This document shows positions 42,600 through 58,400 of a stretch of 64,000 nucleotides of DNA, in pieces. Location of the stretch: contig OW028574.1 in the NCBI GenBank assembly GCA_932294295.1, positions 29,520,145 to 29,584,144 of the forward strand, in the 5' to 3' direction. Under the pieces are notes generated by a model. The model worked only from the letters and a program-made list of their open reading frames with translations. It was not told the DNA's origin and ran no database searches. The translations under genes and the position numbers were made by a program. The DNA comes from Alitta virens (taxonomy: Eukaryota; Annelida; Polychaeta; Phyllodocida; Nereididae). The stretch's first letter is position 1; each line of letters opens with the position of its first letter.

Positions 42600-45500
42600 A
42601 ATTTGTATGTTATGTCAGCCAATATGTAGTTTTTGGTAATTTCACAAATTATGCAAAGATCACCAATTTTTTTTCACCTGGGTGTCCTTCACAAGTTTGT
42701 GAACCTTGATATATAACAGCCAAGTTTTAAGTTTTACAGTACTACTAATAGACCAGTTTATTATATACTGTTAAACAAAGACTTGCTCTAACTGATTAGA
42801 TAGCATTCTGACTGACTCCAGAATGTGGCCATGAAAACGAAAAAGAGTTTTCTTATCTGTGGCTCAGATGGTTTCCTGATGGAGCAATAAACATAATCAC
42901 ATTGTAAATGTCATGTATGTCTAACTATATTAATTGGGAATCCTTTTATTAATTTTTACTCATGTATGTACCGACATCCATCAAGATTAAAGTATCTATC
43001 TATAGCTCGTTTTGCCATACTCCAGCATACTGGCATTATGGTATACAAGTGAACCTCAACGTTAAGATCGCCCATCGTCCAAAATAATGCCATCATAATG
43101 GTCAGGCAAAAACACAGAATTCTTATAGCGAGTTGTTCTGATGTTCACTTGTATTATGTTCAAGTTGTTACATCTAATGAGCTAGGCATTATTTACTATT
43201 ATGTATTACAAATTTTGCCATCATTAAAGATAAGTTGGTCATTCCGTGTCAATTCAACAAATTTCTGAATTATTTCACACCTGACCATCTCAGATTTGTC
43301 TTAAAAAATTTGGAGGGAAAGCTACATTAGTATATAGAAAGTGTGCACAATTTTAGATTAATATCTCTTGTCGTTTTAGCAATTTTTTGCACTCGTTTTG
43401 GCAACGTTATATGAAATCCAGTTTTTAAATGATTATATCTCAAAAACTATTGAACTTATGACCTTCAAATTAGAAATGCTTTAGTTTTGGTACAATTACT
43501 CTTGTTAGACAAACTTTGAGAGGTACAGGTTGAATTTCCATAATACTGTGTCTGCTTGAAATTGCTTTTTCATTTTGAGCTTTTTTCTGAAACCCCATTT
43601 CTGAATGGCTATAACAAGAAGAAATTTTCATGTAGAAGGTCACAATTTTATATATGACTTCTATAATATGGGCTTCATTAGTACCAGGAATAAAATGTGT
43701 ATCAGACCTGCAGTTTCAAAGAAAATGGGGTGCAAAGTCTGGGGAAAAAAGGCAATTTTCAATAAACTCAACGTCAAATTGCCCATGAATGACAACATGC
43801 ACTAACCTGAAACCTAGATTATTCTAAACTCAATATTTTTGTCAATGTTCTGTTAAAATTCATTGTGGAATGACTCAAGTACCTCAAAGTAGAAAGCTAT
43901 ATTACACACCTGAACTATAAATAATGCTTATCATGGGGTACCGCTCATGGGTACTGCATGATACCACTAAGTATACAATGTAATTATGTGTTATTGTCAT
44001 TTTCCAATTTCCGTATTTACAAAGATTAAGTTCATGATTTTTCCTCCTTCTAGCAGTAGCTCTGTTATATCATGGAGTCAAAAGCTTATAACTCCATGGT
44101 TATATCCGTATTACCCCAATGGATTGTACCAGATCATTTTACAGTGATTAGAAGACTGAATGCAAACACAACATGTGCAACAGGACCTTAAGGGTGATAA
44201 AGCTGTCACCAGAGTGTGACAAACCACCAGATTTAACCAGAAGGGTGAAATGCGGTGAGATGAAAGGAGGGCTCGAACGGAGCCCTTCCTCTGCAGCTTT
44301 ATACAGGCCTGATATCAAATGAAATTTCGCCAATATAACCACTTATAACTGGAACAGTACGTCTGAACAAAAAGAACCCTAGGTTCAACAATAGGGCTGA
44401 GACTAGAAAACAAATTATAACCATATAATCAAGTTGCCTAATTAAAGATTTAGCATGCATATGATTGCATAATGTTATATGATAATTTGATTATCTGTAT
44501 CTTTTATTAATTTGATTATCTGTATCTTTTATTAATACCATAAATTATTTCTCTGAGAAATTGTGTGATGCTTGCATATTACTTTTATGTCCTGTGCCGA
44601 TATATAACTGACATATTTACTGGCGTTTCTAAAATTTTTGAGAGCAGTATATGAGTACAACTACCCAATGATTTTTGAAAATCTTAAACTTCGCCCCCTC
44701 CATTTTTTTTTTTTTTTTGTTTTTTTTTTTTGTTAAAGACAGAATGGCATCTGTTTTGTTAATAAACTTGGACTGGGGTGGGGGGGGGGGGGGCTGGCAG
44801 CTCAACCACAGACCTACTATCATGAATAAAATAGTCAGATACATATAAAAAACAAAAAGGTGTAATTTAGCCTTATTGACATACATGTAATGGCAAAACA
44901 TAAATATTGAAGGTAAAACCTGAGGTTATTGCTCTTGAAAGAAACATACATGCAGTTTAATCCTCCAAACTTCTATGGATATTAGTGTAAACATGGGTGA
45001 TACAGGATTTACTGTCCCATATTTTTGCACCAGATAGGCATACTGGGTTAGGGGAATATTGCAGATGAACAAAATTTTCAGCAATTATTATTTACATTTT
45101 ACATTATTAAAAATGTGTAAAATATATGTCAAAAAAAAGTTAAAAACTATAATTTTTACCGTTTAAAACTTAATTTCATGTATGTAACGATAACATAAGT
45201 GTAGTTTCAGATTTATGGTCCGGAAACAATAATTCATGTTTTCTCGATGCCGTAAATATAATTGTTACATGTCAATGAGACTATCCAAAAGCAGAGGTCA
45301 ACCATAGAGTCTAATTAAATACAAAATTATATCGATGTACATACAACAGTGTTTGCTCCAGAAACAAATTGTGCTGACTGCATATCAGCCTAACTGACCA
45401 CACACCCACCTGGCTTACGGACAACTTTTGACCTTAGTAGCTACGATACACTTAGGTAATATGTACATCAAGTTTCTGGTAAAATTTTGAATTAGCACAA

Positions 45501-46065
45501 AGAAGTAATGTATAGCACATGAGCCCCATTATGCACATGACACCTTCACGATCATTACATTTCGACATAGCTCTAGATATTCCAACCTATGTCCAGGATA
45601 CCCACTGATCTGAATACTGAATTAGTAAATGCATAAAGTGAAAAATAGCACTGCAAGCGGTGATGAAATCTGTCTGTTGTATGCATATTACATGCTTTAC
45701 ATTGTCCAGGGTCATTGTTTTTACAATCTGTTCTTTCAGGGTCTGTGGGGTTATTCTAACAAATAAACATACAAAGTAAATTCATAACATCTAACTTATC
45801 ATAAATTAATTACCCAAAACTACCATAAAAGTTTTGCAACATGTAGGTAACACCCTGTAGAGTATACCAACCAAATTTGAAGCAATTGAAATCACCCACA
45901 CAGAAGTTCTATCATTTTACCCCATCATAGGGTATAATTACCCTGTAGAAGACAACCATGAAAGTTTAAGTTTCTTCACTGAGTCATGACAATACCTCAT
46001 CTGTTAGACCAACAGACGAGCTAAAAATGCCAACAAATTAGCATAGGATCTGCATTGATACTGAC
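42600..46065. other. Spacer between genes A and B; no gene seen
   Basis: AT-rich DNA with a 25-bp exact tandem duplication (44486-44535), a 'catggagt' palindrome (44071-44098), a poly-T/poly-C run (44700-44800) and no supported exon. The promoter of gene B should lie in its upper-left part. Confidence 0.5.
44071..44098. repeat. 28-bp imperfect palindrome
   Basis: Arms catggagt and actccatg surround an AAGCTT centre. Same general design as the palindromes at 18766 and 42397. Confidence 0.6.
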
Positions 46066-46452
46066 TTATGCATAACAGCTAATGTCATCACTATCACTTT
46101 GAAGATCGAGTTCAAAATCCCCGTGGATTTCATCTTCATCATCCATTGTTCTCGCTCCACTTTCATTGTTACTTAAAAGGGTTACACTTAACCCATCATG
46201 GACTGGCGTGTCAACAACAATCTCTCGGGAAAAGAGATCATTTATGGTTGCTGCCACATATCTTTGATATGCCTCAAGGTTCAACAACTTCACGGTGATT
46301 ACTGTTCTGTGACCTTCTTGATGTATTGTAGAAAGTCGATCCTTTAGTGCTTGGGCAATACGATGATGATGGCTGAAGAGGGCTTGGAGTTCCTTATCAG
46401 AGGCATCTATCTCCTCCTCTGACCGGAGCCTCAACATTAAATTGTCGATTCC
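46066..46452 (-). CDS. Gene A last exon: acidic C-terminal tail
   Basis: Acceptor gcttttaaag|GGA, phase 0, 129 codons including TAA. It ends in an Asp/Glu/Ser-rich stretch (MDDEDEIHGDFELDLQSDSD). The conserved catalytic core lies upstream. Confidence 0.8.
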   Translation of the reverse strand, partial: GIDNLMLRLRSEEEIDASDKELQALFSHHHRIAQALKDRLSTIHQEGHRTVITVKLLNLEAYQRYVAATINDLFSREIVVDTPVHDGLSVTLLSNNESGARTMDDEDEIHGDFELDLQSDSDDISCYA

Positions 46453-49400
46453 CTTTAAAAGCAATATGCAATAAAAACTACATTTAATAGTGAATGACAA
46501 GTACTCAAAAACAATCATCTTTTGTAATATGTTTTTTTAAATGCTTAATTCTGGTAACAGTATAATACAAATAACGACCTTGCAATGTACCAGGTTAAAA
46601 TTTATAACGTATGCTGAGGCATATAATTTTTAACTAATTCTTTGGTCTGACTTGTCCTTTTGTCAAGCATCAATACTATACATAATAAAACAGTTACCTT
46701 TCTATGAATGGGGTATGGCACTTCAGAGATTGCGGGAAGATCTTGATAGACATCTCCATCATGTTTTTTGGCTTCTTGGAAGGTTAGTGTCTCAGTGCCT
46801 GCGAGCTTATTGTACTGCTGTAAATACTTTTCAAGTTTCTGACCAGCAGATTTTAATCCCTTAGAAAATTTTTCCGCTTCGTGAGACGACTCTGCAAAAA
46901 ATATATATTGCAGATACATATGTTATAGTAGCATTTAATGGCACCGGAGAGGTTCCATCACTGTTAATATCAACTCAGTATTCTGTTTGGCTTACTTGAT
47001 TTCTCTTTGTGGTGGATAAGATAGTGCATGTGCACAGCCTCTATCTGCATTTGTTTCCGGAGTTTAGCTTCTCGGGATAGCCTGGCTTTGTGTAGAGCAG
47101 CGGTGTAATGAGCATTGTCTTCTTCCCATCTCGGGGTCAGCTTGTGCTTATTTTCAATGCTGCACAGTTTCTTGTTGAGCCTAAACAAACGACAAAATAG
47201 AGTAAGCCTAGTTATAAAATTAATTAGCCACAATTTCATGGTCTAGTTAGGTTTATCATGAAACAAGGTTGTCTTAAATCCAATACATACGGGGTAAAAT
47301 TAACAGAGGCCAGCACACTGAAAGTCTCTTTGTGGGGATGGATAGTCAGACCAGTAAATATCTTCAATGACTTTAAACATTCTGACTGTAACTACCCTCA
47401 TAGCCATTTCTGACAAGTAGGTCAGCCTCAGTCACTATCATATATATATATATAAGACATTATAAGTTTATAATGAATACCTCATTAGTCAAAATCTTTT
47501 CTCTTTTGATCACTTTGACTAATACTGAATATGTTGCATCATTATACATTTATGTTTACCTGTCAACATCACTTTCAATAGAAAGGTCATCATCAGTTAC
47601 AGAACCTTCCACCAGTTTTTTCCTGTGAATGGAATACATGAATGATATTTCACACTTTGTTATGATACGACAGAAGTAAAAGTAAAAAAATTTTTATTAA
47701 CCTCGTGACTCTGAGTAAACGAGTGGTTGAAATGTTTCAGTTATGCTTCACTTGTAAAAATTGAATCCATATTGGAATGAGATTGCTGAATACTTTTTTA
47801 AATTCAACTTTCAATTAATAGTATATTGATAATTTACACCTGTACCTTAGACAGTGCCACTTGTGAAGAGTGACAGCATACTCTTCTTGCCACCCTCCTG
47901 AAGTTAGAATATACCAAACATGAAACTCAGCAATTACATGCAATCATAACTAGTAAACTGTAATTGAGAAGTCATCAGTTTTTTTTTACATATTGGATTT
48001 TTGATGGCATAGAGAGTCAGTGAAGTTGAATCCAGCAAAGTTCTGGATGGTAGGTAATAAGTAGTTTGAAGACAAAGAAGTAAATGCAATACGACTTTGG
48101 CCACTGTCATATTGAGTGACAATCCAGCTTTAAGTAAGGCCATGTTATTTCATTAGTATTATTTGAGAATATGTACTTTATTTATTGGATTGTATTTGAT
48201 GAGTTAATTGCGCATAGTTTTAGGCATGTGACCTTGATTCAGTAGTCAAGGTTATCTGTTATCTTGATCTTCATCCGAACTGGTTGCATAAGATATATAG
48301 TGCTGTACCCCAGTTGGGGGAAATTTCCCATTGATGTCATAAATGATATGAGGTTGACCCAAATATTGGTCAGTGTACTGGAATCAGTGCTGAGAGTTAT
48401 AAATAATACTGACAGAAACAATTCTGAAGCCCACCTTAATGGAATATAAAACAAAGTGTCATACCATTTTTTGATGCACGGCATGTCTGCTGACTGGCCA
48501 TAGCTTCTTCTTTCTTTGCCCATTCAAGTATGGTCTGTTCAGACACACCTGAAAGAAAGTTTTGTGTACGCCAGCTGCCTGAATATTACAGAGTCCGATA
48601 TAATCCGGACTGAATAATTACAGAAACTCAGGTTGTCCAATCACAAATTTTAAATTAGATATGTTACAGAACTTTTCTAAAATTAAATGACAAAAGTGTG
48701 AGCATTTCACATGATACTTTTTAATTGTTTCTTTCAGATACAGTTTTTAACATTACACATTGAGAATCTGAATGTATTCACAGAGTTGATTGAGCTTATG
48801 GTCATGAACACTGCAGTTTATATTTGTAAACATTCAATTAATCACCAGCTAAAGTTGTCAATATAATACACTACCATGCACAAACAGGCAACATATCAGA
48901 AATGTCTTAATATTGATAAATTTTTTAATTGGACAGAAATACACACCTGAGAATTGATGATAAATTTCTTTTAAAGCTTTATTGGCATCTTCAACAAACT
49001 GGCGAGCCCTTCTCACTCTTTTCGTTATGGTGTTAGCTGAATTGAAATAATATAAGCACGTGTGAACTGCTCCAGTGCATGGTCTATGTATAGTCAGGGT
49101 GATTGTATACATTCTTACCAATCTGGGTATCATTGTAATTGTGTATAAGGTAACTGCTATGACAGAGTAATAATACTTAATCTGTGAATGCTACATATGA
49201 ATGATTGATCATTTTATTTTAAATTTTGCACTCAAACTAGATTTATCTGCCGCGGTATATTAGTGAATTAAAATTAAAATATACATACGTGCTTCATTGA
49301 TGACACGATTTCCATAATTTAGAAAAACGAAAGCCAAAACATCCTGTCTATGAGTTTTGGTCATTGTGCGACTGGTTCTGCTAAAGTTGTCCATATCAGA

Positions 49401-52400
49401 CCAAAAGCGTTCAATATTTTCCCCATCTGCGAGGCGAAAATCTGCCTTTCTTTTAGGATTGTACAATATCTGGAAGATATCAAACTCTTGGTGATCAATG
49501 TCATTCACACAAAGCCAAAAAATGTGATGTGAGTATGTATTATTAACTATCATAAAGGTTACCTGACACTTTGTAATGTGGGCAAAACAATGAAAAACAG
49601 GGATGGCTACATCCACTTCCCCAAGAAGTTCGTTTTCGTTTTTCTGAAATTTAATAAGATATTTACAATGCTCTCAATTAATTGAGAATGAAATTGCCAT
49701 GCATTACTAAGTGTATAAGTTTGATGACAAACATGTAACCATGGATTTACCTTCAAGTGGGCCTCTAATTTGCAGGCAACATCATAGAGCACTTTAACCT
49801 TACCCACACCATCATCTTGCAGCTTCCTCAGAATTGTTTTTGCATAAGCCAAACTGAAATATTAACTTAAATATATATAGAAAGAATTTGCACTTGACTA
49901 TTAGGTCATTTATTATATATAAATGCTATTTAAAAATAGGGGAGACCAGTTTACAGTGAATCAATATTCTTATAACTATGCATGTTGAGGTTTTTGTCTC
50001 AACAAAGCCCATAAAACTCCCTTAAATGTAATTTTAATGTTTAAAGGTTGTTCAGAGGTATTAAGCTCAGCTTCAGTCTAGAAATATTGAGGAAAGAAAA
50101 TAGAACTCTAGTTACTCACACAGAAAGCAGCTTTGCTTACCATTACACCACAGATGCCACTGCTCCTGGTGATGATTCAAGGATCGAAATTAAGCAGTTC
50201 TATAATTTATAGTTTTTATAAGCTGGCCAGTAATCAATGAGCTTAGAAGCCATTCCAAGCAATCAGGTCTCTGTGGCCAGTTGGCTGATATACTGGCTTC
50301 TGAATACCATAAGCAAAACCTTCATGAGTTCTAATCCATGCACTAGTTTTTTTTTTCTTTATCTTACAGGAGTATTTCATTTCAATTCTAAATACCTAGT
50401 GGTGGGTTCCATGTGGGACCTTGTAGGGTTTTGTTATTGTGACAAACCGAAAAACCGAGTTTTGTTCTATGTGGCACCAATTTTTCTAAAGGGGGATTCG
50501 CATTGTCAATATAAAACCTACTAGTGACCTTGGACGTGAAAAATAGGCATCCGTCAAATACTTGCTGAAAGTCTGTCGCCAAGCATCAGTGAGGCATTCG
50601 TGGCATCCGTGAGGTGCTTGCACATCGCCCGTGCAAGTAGTTCAAGAGTGAATGGATAGGCTAACACGGCCACGGATGGGCACGGATGGGCACGGATGGG
50701 CACGGATGGGCACGGATGGCCCCGTACATACGTAGAACATATATAGAACGCTCGCTCAGTGGATCCCAAGCGAGTTATTAACTAATGTAAATAATACACT
50801 CGTAGACCGTCAGCCAAATTTTTTTAAACTTTTAACATGTTTAAATATTTTTGATCTCATGGATGCTCACAAGTGATCTAGCGCTTCTAGGAGCGTCCTA
50901 TGGATTAGCGGAGCGGGTATACGTAAAAGACTAGACGAGTAAATCCATATGATCAAGTACGACCAAGAGCAAAACATTTGTTTCATCCGTGGTCATACAT
51001 AGGTCTTATAAGTGACAGCGTGAATGCCTTGTTTGTGTACCTAGTTACTTTTTTATTCCCGAAAAACATTTACTGTAATTCTACTGTATTGGATTCAGGC
51101 ATGGTACCTGTAAAAACATACTAAGGGCATGTATCTGGAAACTCCCCGCCTCAAATTGGCTGGGGGTGATATACAGATTTAAATGGCAGAGACATCTCAT
51201 TAAATCCTATAACATTCTAAAATTTCCATGCCCCGGTTTTCAATATACCCATTGATTCACCATGCCCTGGTCTCCCCTATGTGTCTCACCTTTCACCACT
51301 GTCCATATCAATGAAATACTTAGGAAAGTTGTGCACACAGATGCACCCGAATATCCCTGTTATATCGAATTTTTTCGATTTAGCGGTACTGATGATCTTG
51401 CCAGCTTTGAAATTATGACACTCCTGCGGAAAAATGAATATTTAATGAAATTCAACACTTTGCTTACCTCTGCAATAATTATTTGAGCAAAATTAGCTGC
51501 GTCTGACAGAACCTGAGTACATAAGATTACCTCATTGTGCACATCATCTGAGGACCCGGTACTGTTCAACTTTTCTATAAAAAAGTGACCAGAGTGGTAT
51601 GGGGCATATGGGCTAACACCAGCCCTTCGGCGCACAAGTCTGAAATTCCCATCAAGTGAATAAATTTTTGGGAGATCTGGGGTCTGAAATACAATGGTGG
51701 ACAAAATTAGTACATAAAGTATAATTGAAGAAAAAAAGTTTAGTATATTGAAAGTCATCAACACATAAACTTACATTTTCACAAATGGGACATTGTGTGC
51801 CATCAGGAATAATATCATCACAGATGTCTGTAAATTTGTTGATGTGATCTCTGAAGATGTGAAATTGATATCCACTCTCTCCGGAAAAAATGCGATACAG
51901 GTCAACCTGAATGACGAGAAAAACTGGTAATTTAAAAAAAGGACTTTAAAATGCTTAGATTGAAAAAATTTGCGCAAGAAAGAAATCATAATTACATTGT
52001 CAGGAATATTATCGAATTTCCCTTTGAAATGACTGATGGCTCTGCAAAATGCATTCATTGGCATTTGATTTTCCATCAACATGCTTTCATAGAGCACCAG
52101 CAGTTTCTGGTCAACAGCAGTTTGAGTTGTGACGGGCGAGGCAGGCCACAATCCTGATGCCACCATGACCTGTTGGCTACTTTCGTGGTGACAACTAAAT
52201 ATTTCTACTTCATGTTGTCTCCCTAAAGAAGAGAAAATTTTACTATTTTTAAATTAATCGGAAAAAGGCCAGTTGTGAGGATGTGGAAGTCTCAATTGTT
52301 TATGTACAACTCACCCATTTTATCAATGACATTGATGTTTATTCTTGTAGATGACTCACACTGGCTTTGGTGTGGTGTTTTTAATCTCTTGGTCCATTGA

Positions 52401-55400
52401 CGGGGAACAAAAACTGATCCCTGTCATAGAATATGGTAACATTAAAAAAATGTGGGGATAATCATCAAAATTGGTGTCACTTGCATGTGTATACTAAAAG
52501 AGGCATTAGTAATGCTACTTCTTTCAATTACTTGCAGTCTTTAAAAAACTGTAATATTTGTAGCTGGGTGAGTATTTACAAAAAAGCATTTTAATGGTAA
52601 TGGTAATGAAAGCAGCCAGATAATGCTGTGTTAATCCTAAAGTTAGATACCTACATGCAGATGACACTAAAATTTGTAATATATGAGAACTTAATGCAAA
52701 GCTGCGAAATTGTGTAAATAAGTTCGAAAATTATATAAAGAAAATAATATCTATGGTGTAAATGCAGTAAGGCGCATTTCTGATTTTGATATTACACTAT
52801 GTGAAATGATTATTTAAGAATCAGTGTGTCAAGACCTCTGACTTAGCTAATTGCTTATGATGTCAAAATTCATAATTCAACTAAGCAGCCTAGTGTAGAT
52901 TATATATTTTCAGCTTGGTTATACTAGCCAGCCAAACAAATATTAATAAAAAACAACAATTACAAAGGTATGAGTATGTTCAGCATAGAGAGGTATCAAC
53001 TTAGTTCCATTTTTGGATATATGACGGTAAAAAAACTTTATTTTTATTTCCAAACCTTATTAATATTAAATGCTTTCTATATCTCAAATATACAATCTCC
53101 GGTACCTCTAGTGTTTAATGAAATCATTGTTTTATATTTATTTGTTATAATGATGATATTGAAATTATAAAATAACAAGGAAACATGATATGCATTTATG
53201 TTTGCCAATTCCGGAGAGTGCATTTTAGTAATTGTTTTTCTATGGAGGAGCCAGAACCTTGAAGAATTTGCCAAGTAATTTAAAAGAATGTCATAGTTTA
53301 GAAAAATGCATGGCGCATCATCTCTGTATTGATGTATTCATCTAAAGATACCATAGCATATACAGCCCTATCTGAGTTTTTGGCCTTTAGAGTAAATGAA
53401 TGTTATTGCTCAGTTATAGGTTGGTCCATACAGTCCAAATTAGTCATGCATATCCATTATTTCATATATGGAAATATTGTGTGTCAAATGATTATTTTAT
53501 GGAATAACTATACATCTTGTGGACTAGAATTTGATCTTTTTAATGACACCAGTCACACCATGATCAGGCTAACTGAATTAATTGATCATGTAGAGTGATA
53601 CTTGGCTGTTGCAGCAACATTATGCAATGGCATGAATGCTCGTAACACCAGTCACATGTTAAGGTAGACTTGATTAACTGTACTGTATGATTGATTTCAT
53701 ACTACATCTACTATAGGGAAGTAAAAGTACTGCAAGGTCATTAGGTTAAAAGGCATATAGAATAACCCTAGTTCTCATAATACTAAACTAACTAAGAATA
53801 ATAGAAGAGTACTTAAAACTCTTTGAGACTCTATACACAATTTAACCTTAATTTTCCACAAAAAAAAAGAAAGAAATATATATATATACATTTGTATATA
53901 TATATTAACATATTTAAGGATACATAGCGTCAGAAGTATACAGTCACACACAATTTCAAAGATATAATATACATTTCTTTTGAAGACTAAATAAAATATA
54001 CAGGGATTAACAATTCAGCCAGGCGCTAGGACTAATTCCATTGTGACTGAATGTAAAACACACACAGGTAGATGCATATGCAGTGTCAGTGCATACTGCT
54101 CTTTAATGTGTAGGCAAACAACATTACTGAAAATAATTTATTATATGAATATACGTCACCTGCCACTTGTAAGGTCTGTGCAATATGGCAACCTGATGAA
54201 TGTAGTCAGCACAAGTAAGGCACATGTAAGCCATTGGGCCACAGTCGCTGCACCAAATTATTTCGTCTTCATTTTTGGCACAGAAGGCACAGGTTGAAGT
54301 TGCTGGAGCACTGTAATTGTAATGTGTCATCAACAAACCAGACATGGATCTCGTCCAATCCAAGTGGCATATCTCCTGGCGAATAGAATGGCTGGTGATT
54401 TCATCTGAAAATATTTACATAGTCTGAAAATATGTTTCTGCTAGAAACTGACAGTACAACAGTGTCTTTTATATAGCAAAATAATTTGACTACAGACCAC
54501 ATGACAAAAACGCTTTTTATCTCCATACATTTCATTTAAAATACGTGGTTGTCCATGTTAATTAGTATAAAAAAAAAACTTCTCCACTAATCTCCTTGCA
54601 ACAATATTTTTTTATAACTCTATCCTCCTAACCCTTATAAACCCCATCTCTGTTCCCAATTAACTGCGTTTCCTATCTTTCCAACAATATTTTTTTCCAT
54701 CTGTTCATCATTTAATATGGCCATTTATTGAAACCATAGTTGACCACTTCTTATAGCTAATGTTAGGCCCAAACACTTTACAGTCATTGAGCAGAATACA
54801 ATCCACTATCAACAAAATAAAAATTGAGCTCTCTTTATATTCAAACATCGATTCTAAGCGTTTTCATGGGATGGGGGGGGGGGAGGTTTAATAAATTGAA
54901 ATGTATTGCAGAGACCCCAAAACCAACATCCCATAACCCCCCCCCCCCCCCTGATTCTGCAAAGGACCTTCTTTTCACTTGGTGGTGATTTTATCAAAAA
55001 TTTCAGTTATAATAATACATGACTAATGTATATGAAATCTAACTCAAATAAATTATTTCAATGATGGTATGCTGAACAATTTTGCTATTCAAACCATTTG
55101 ACTTTAGAGTAAGACAAAAACTAACCAATATAGTATTAAATAACAATAAATATCCAGATGGCACTGACATCTGTCATGCTATCATTTTAAGCATGGACAT
55201 AGAAGAGGAGGTAGAATAGGACGTCCTTTGTCTGTAGCATGAGTAATAATGACAATGTGGAATATGACACCATTGGTTTTGAATTGTTCATCATTTTACT
55301 CTTCCCAGTATATGCTTTTTACCCCCTCCTCTACTGATAATTTCTTTAAAATTTAACTTAATATGTTTGCACTTTTAATACTGTGAGAAACTCAAATATG

Positions 55401-58400
55401 TGCACTTATTATAAGCACATTTATTGAAATTGATTCAAGATGGCTGCTTAAAATTAGGTCTAATAGTATTATTATAATTGATCAAGTGATGCAGTTAACC
55501 TTGGTCTGTAATAATTTATGCTATTGCAATTTTACATGTGCCACCAAAAAGGTCAACTTGTGGTCTTCAAGACAGTTACAGTGTATCTAATAATGAAATT
55601 GTAGCAATCAGTTTTTACATATATATATGTTTATTGCTTGAGCTGTTTAGACACACCTCATACATCACAATATGGTGTATTTGCAAAATATTAATTAGAT
55701 TCATATAAATGATGAATCAAATTGTACAAAAGTATATCAACATGTCAGTGTGTGAATCTGGATCCACATAAAGTTCTTGGTTTCGTAAATCCCCGATTAA
55801 CTGTATAAAACAGTGATCTTCAGTAGAGCATTTCAATAATTGTGTATATCTATGCTATAGAGGTTTAAAAGTGTTTTTAAATCCTAAATAACACAAAATA
55901 TTACGATTAGAACAACAAACAAAAAGAAAATTAGAGTGCTTAAAAGGTTTCATAACTTGCTCTAATTTTTTTGATAAGAAAGAAAATGTAACTGATATTA
56001 TAATTTTAAAGTTTTAATTCTTATTGAAGATCAATAACTAAAAAAAGGGTATACAGCGCTGGAGAACATCAAAAGTTGTGATGGACCATTGACCAATTAG
56101 GGATTTTGGGGCCAGCTCAGCATGTGGGCGGACTAGAAAATCTCGTAAATATCAGGCTAAATGAAAATGAAGACACCACTGATAAGGGAGTTTCCAGTCC
56201 TATTCTATTACTTCCGTGTGTTAAGGATGTAGGTCCACTGTGATGTTTGCATGAACATTTTGTTTTAATTGTAAACATATGAGCCTAAATGAGGTAGTAC
56301 GGACAAGAAATCGGTAATTAAGATTAATTACCTGAGTGCCAGTAAACTGGTTTGTTGTTGATAAGGCTGCTAATCAGTAACATTCCTTAACATACTTTAG
56401 TACCCTCACAACCAAGTGCAAGTTGTATTAATATCTACATGTACTTGCATTATAAGACCCACTGATATTTTGTTGAATCTACGTACAATGTAACCTTACT
56501 CGCAAAATTTTGGATCCCTAATCCTAATGGTTGCTATGGAAAGGGGGGTGTTTCATATATCTGACTGGAGCTCTACAAGTAACAAAAATAATTGAGAAAT
56601 TTGAACAAAAATAATAAGATGCTAGTTAAAATATAACCAGCCATGGTTTTCTGTCTTTTCATTTAACATGTCACCTGGGCTCATATTATCCCAGTGAGCT
56701 GTGCTGGAGGCATGAAGTAGACACAATGTGTACAATATGCGAAGGTCCGAACTTTAAAAAGTTTATTCTATTTGTGCACTATATACAAAAATAATAAATA
56801 AAGTGTGATGTCTTTAATAAATTTCTATAATATAATCATGGTGCTCTTATAATATTTTATTCCTATTATCATTTAGTCATTTGACATCATTGCGTAAGAA
56901 TTTAAACAGGCTTTAAAATAATAAAGACATCAGTCATGAATATGACTCTTAACAACAAGTGGCAAGTCAACTGGAGTTTAGGGAGGATGCCAAGATGTAT
57001 AATGAATAACTCAACAAGAAGGGGCATGGCCCATCTTGTGTTACCCCTAAAAATCAACTTACATGTATATCTATGAGAATTTTTGTGGGATTTCACCAAG
57101 CTTTGTATACATTGACAAATTTATCATATATGATTTTACTGTGTCCATAAAAGCATGTATATATATATATGTATATATTCTTTGATAACTTCTTAACTAA
57201 TTATGTTGCAATTGTTGCAGTTTCAGCTGGAATTTCACCTAAGATTTTATTGCCTTAAAGGTGCACTGTCTGTCGCTTTTTGTACTAACAAAAAAGCTAT
57301 TCAAATGAAAGAAAATGCTTCTTACTGATGAATTCGATAACCCAAACTCTATAAATTGTACTAAATTATATTTATTAGATCGACTTTGTTTACATTTTAA
57401 GTTAACTATCCATTGTAATGGAGAGCGTCGCCAATTCGCGATTTTAGTCATTTTATGCACAATTGAGGTCAGAATTGTTTCAATTCATGCAAATCGGACT
57501 CATGTTTTTTTTTATTGGGCTCTGAGCAAAAAACTTGTGATCAATTGTCATACCAGCAAGGCCATTTTGGGTTATTGAGGGATATGTTACACTAACCACA
57601 GCCCCCCCCCCCTCACCCCTTTGTACTAACATGGAGTCATGACTCAATGGTACAAACCATGGAGACAAGTGTACTCTCAGTGGCGCAGATCTGACATTTT
57701 TCTAGGGCAGGGAGTAAATCCATTAAGAGCATTAAAACCATAAAACTATATAAAATATGAAGTCAAGGGGGGATTTATCTCCTCAGCAGGGCTGTTATAG
57801 TGTTTAACTGTAGACAGCCTGACCTCAGAGCGTAGTCAACTAAGACCCCCCCCCCACCCCCCTTCTGTGAATTCTGTAGCAAACAACAGACAATCATACA
57901 CTTCATTTGTCAACAATCCCTGCGGTGACCTTTGGTACACAGTCTTTCACCCCAAATCGCATGGGGAAGATGAAAAAAGTGACTCCTTGTAATAATTTTA
58001 TTTACCTTTCTGTGTTTTCCTACATCTCGTAATATTTTGCATAAATGTTAGGGTTTAAAGAGTTAAGGAAGTGAATTACCCACTGACGGATTTTGCATAA
58101 GGCCTTGTTTGACATTTTATCAACAACAAAAAACAGCAAGTCCTAAATGCTATTCAGTAGAATTATGCATCAATCTTGGAGGACATTGTAAACACCCTCT
58201 ACCAAGGCTGTTTTTATCAGATGCTTACCACCATCTTGATAACAGCAGAAACCAACATGTAAAAGTTATTAAATCTCTAATTTTCTGTCATAGCTATTTT
58301 ACAATAGCCTGGCTATTATTTGGCCAATCTGTATAAACTTACAGAGGGGCAGTTCGTGGATGTACATTATTACATAATCAGCTTCGTTTAAAGATTCAGA

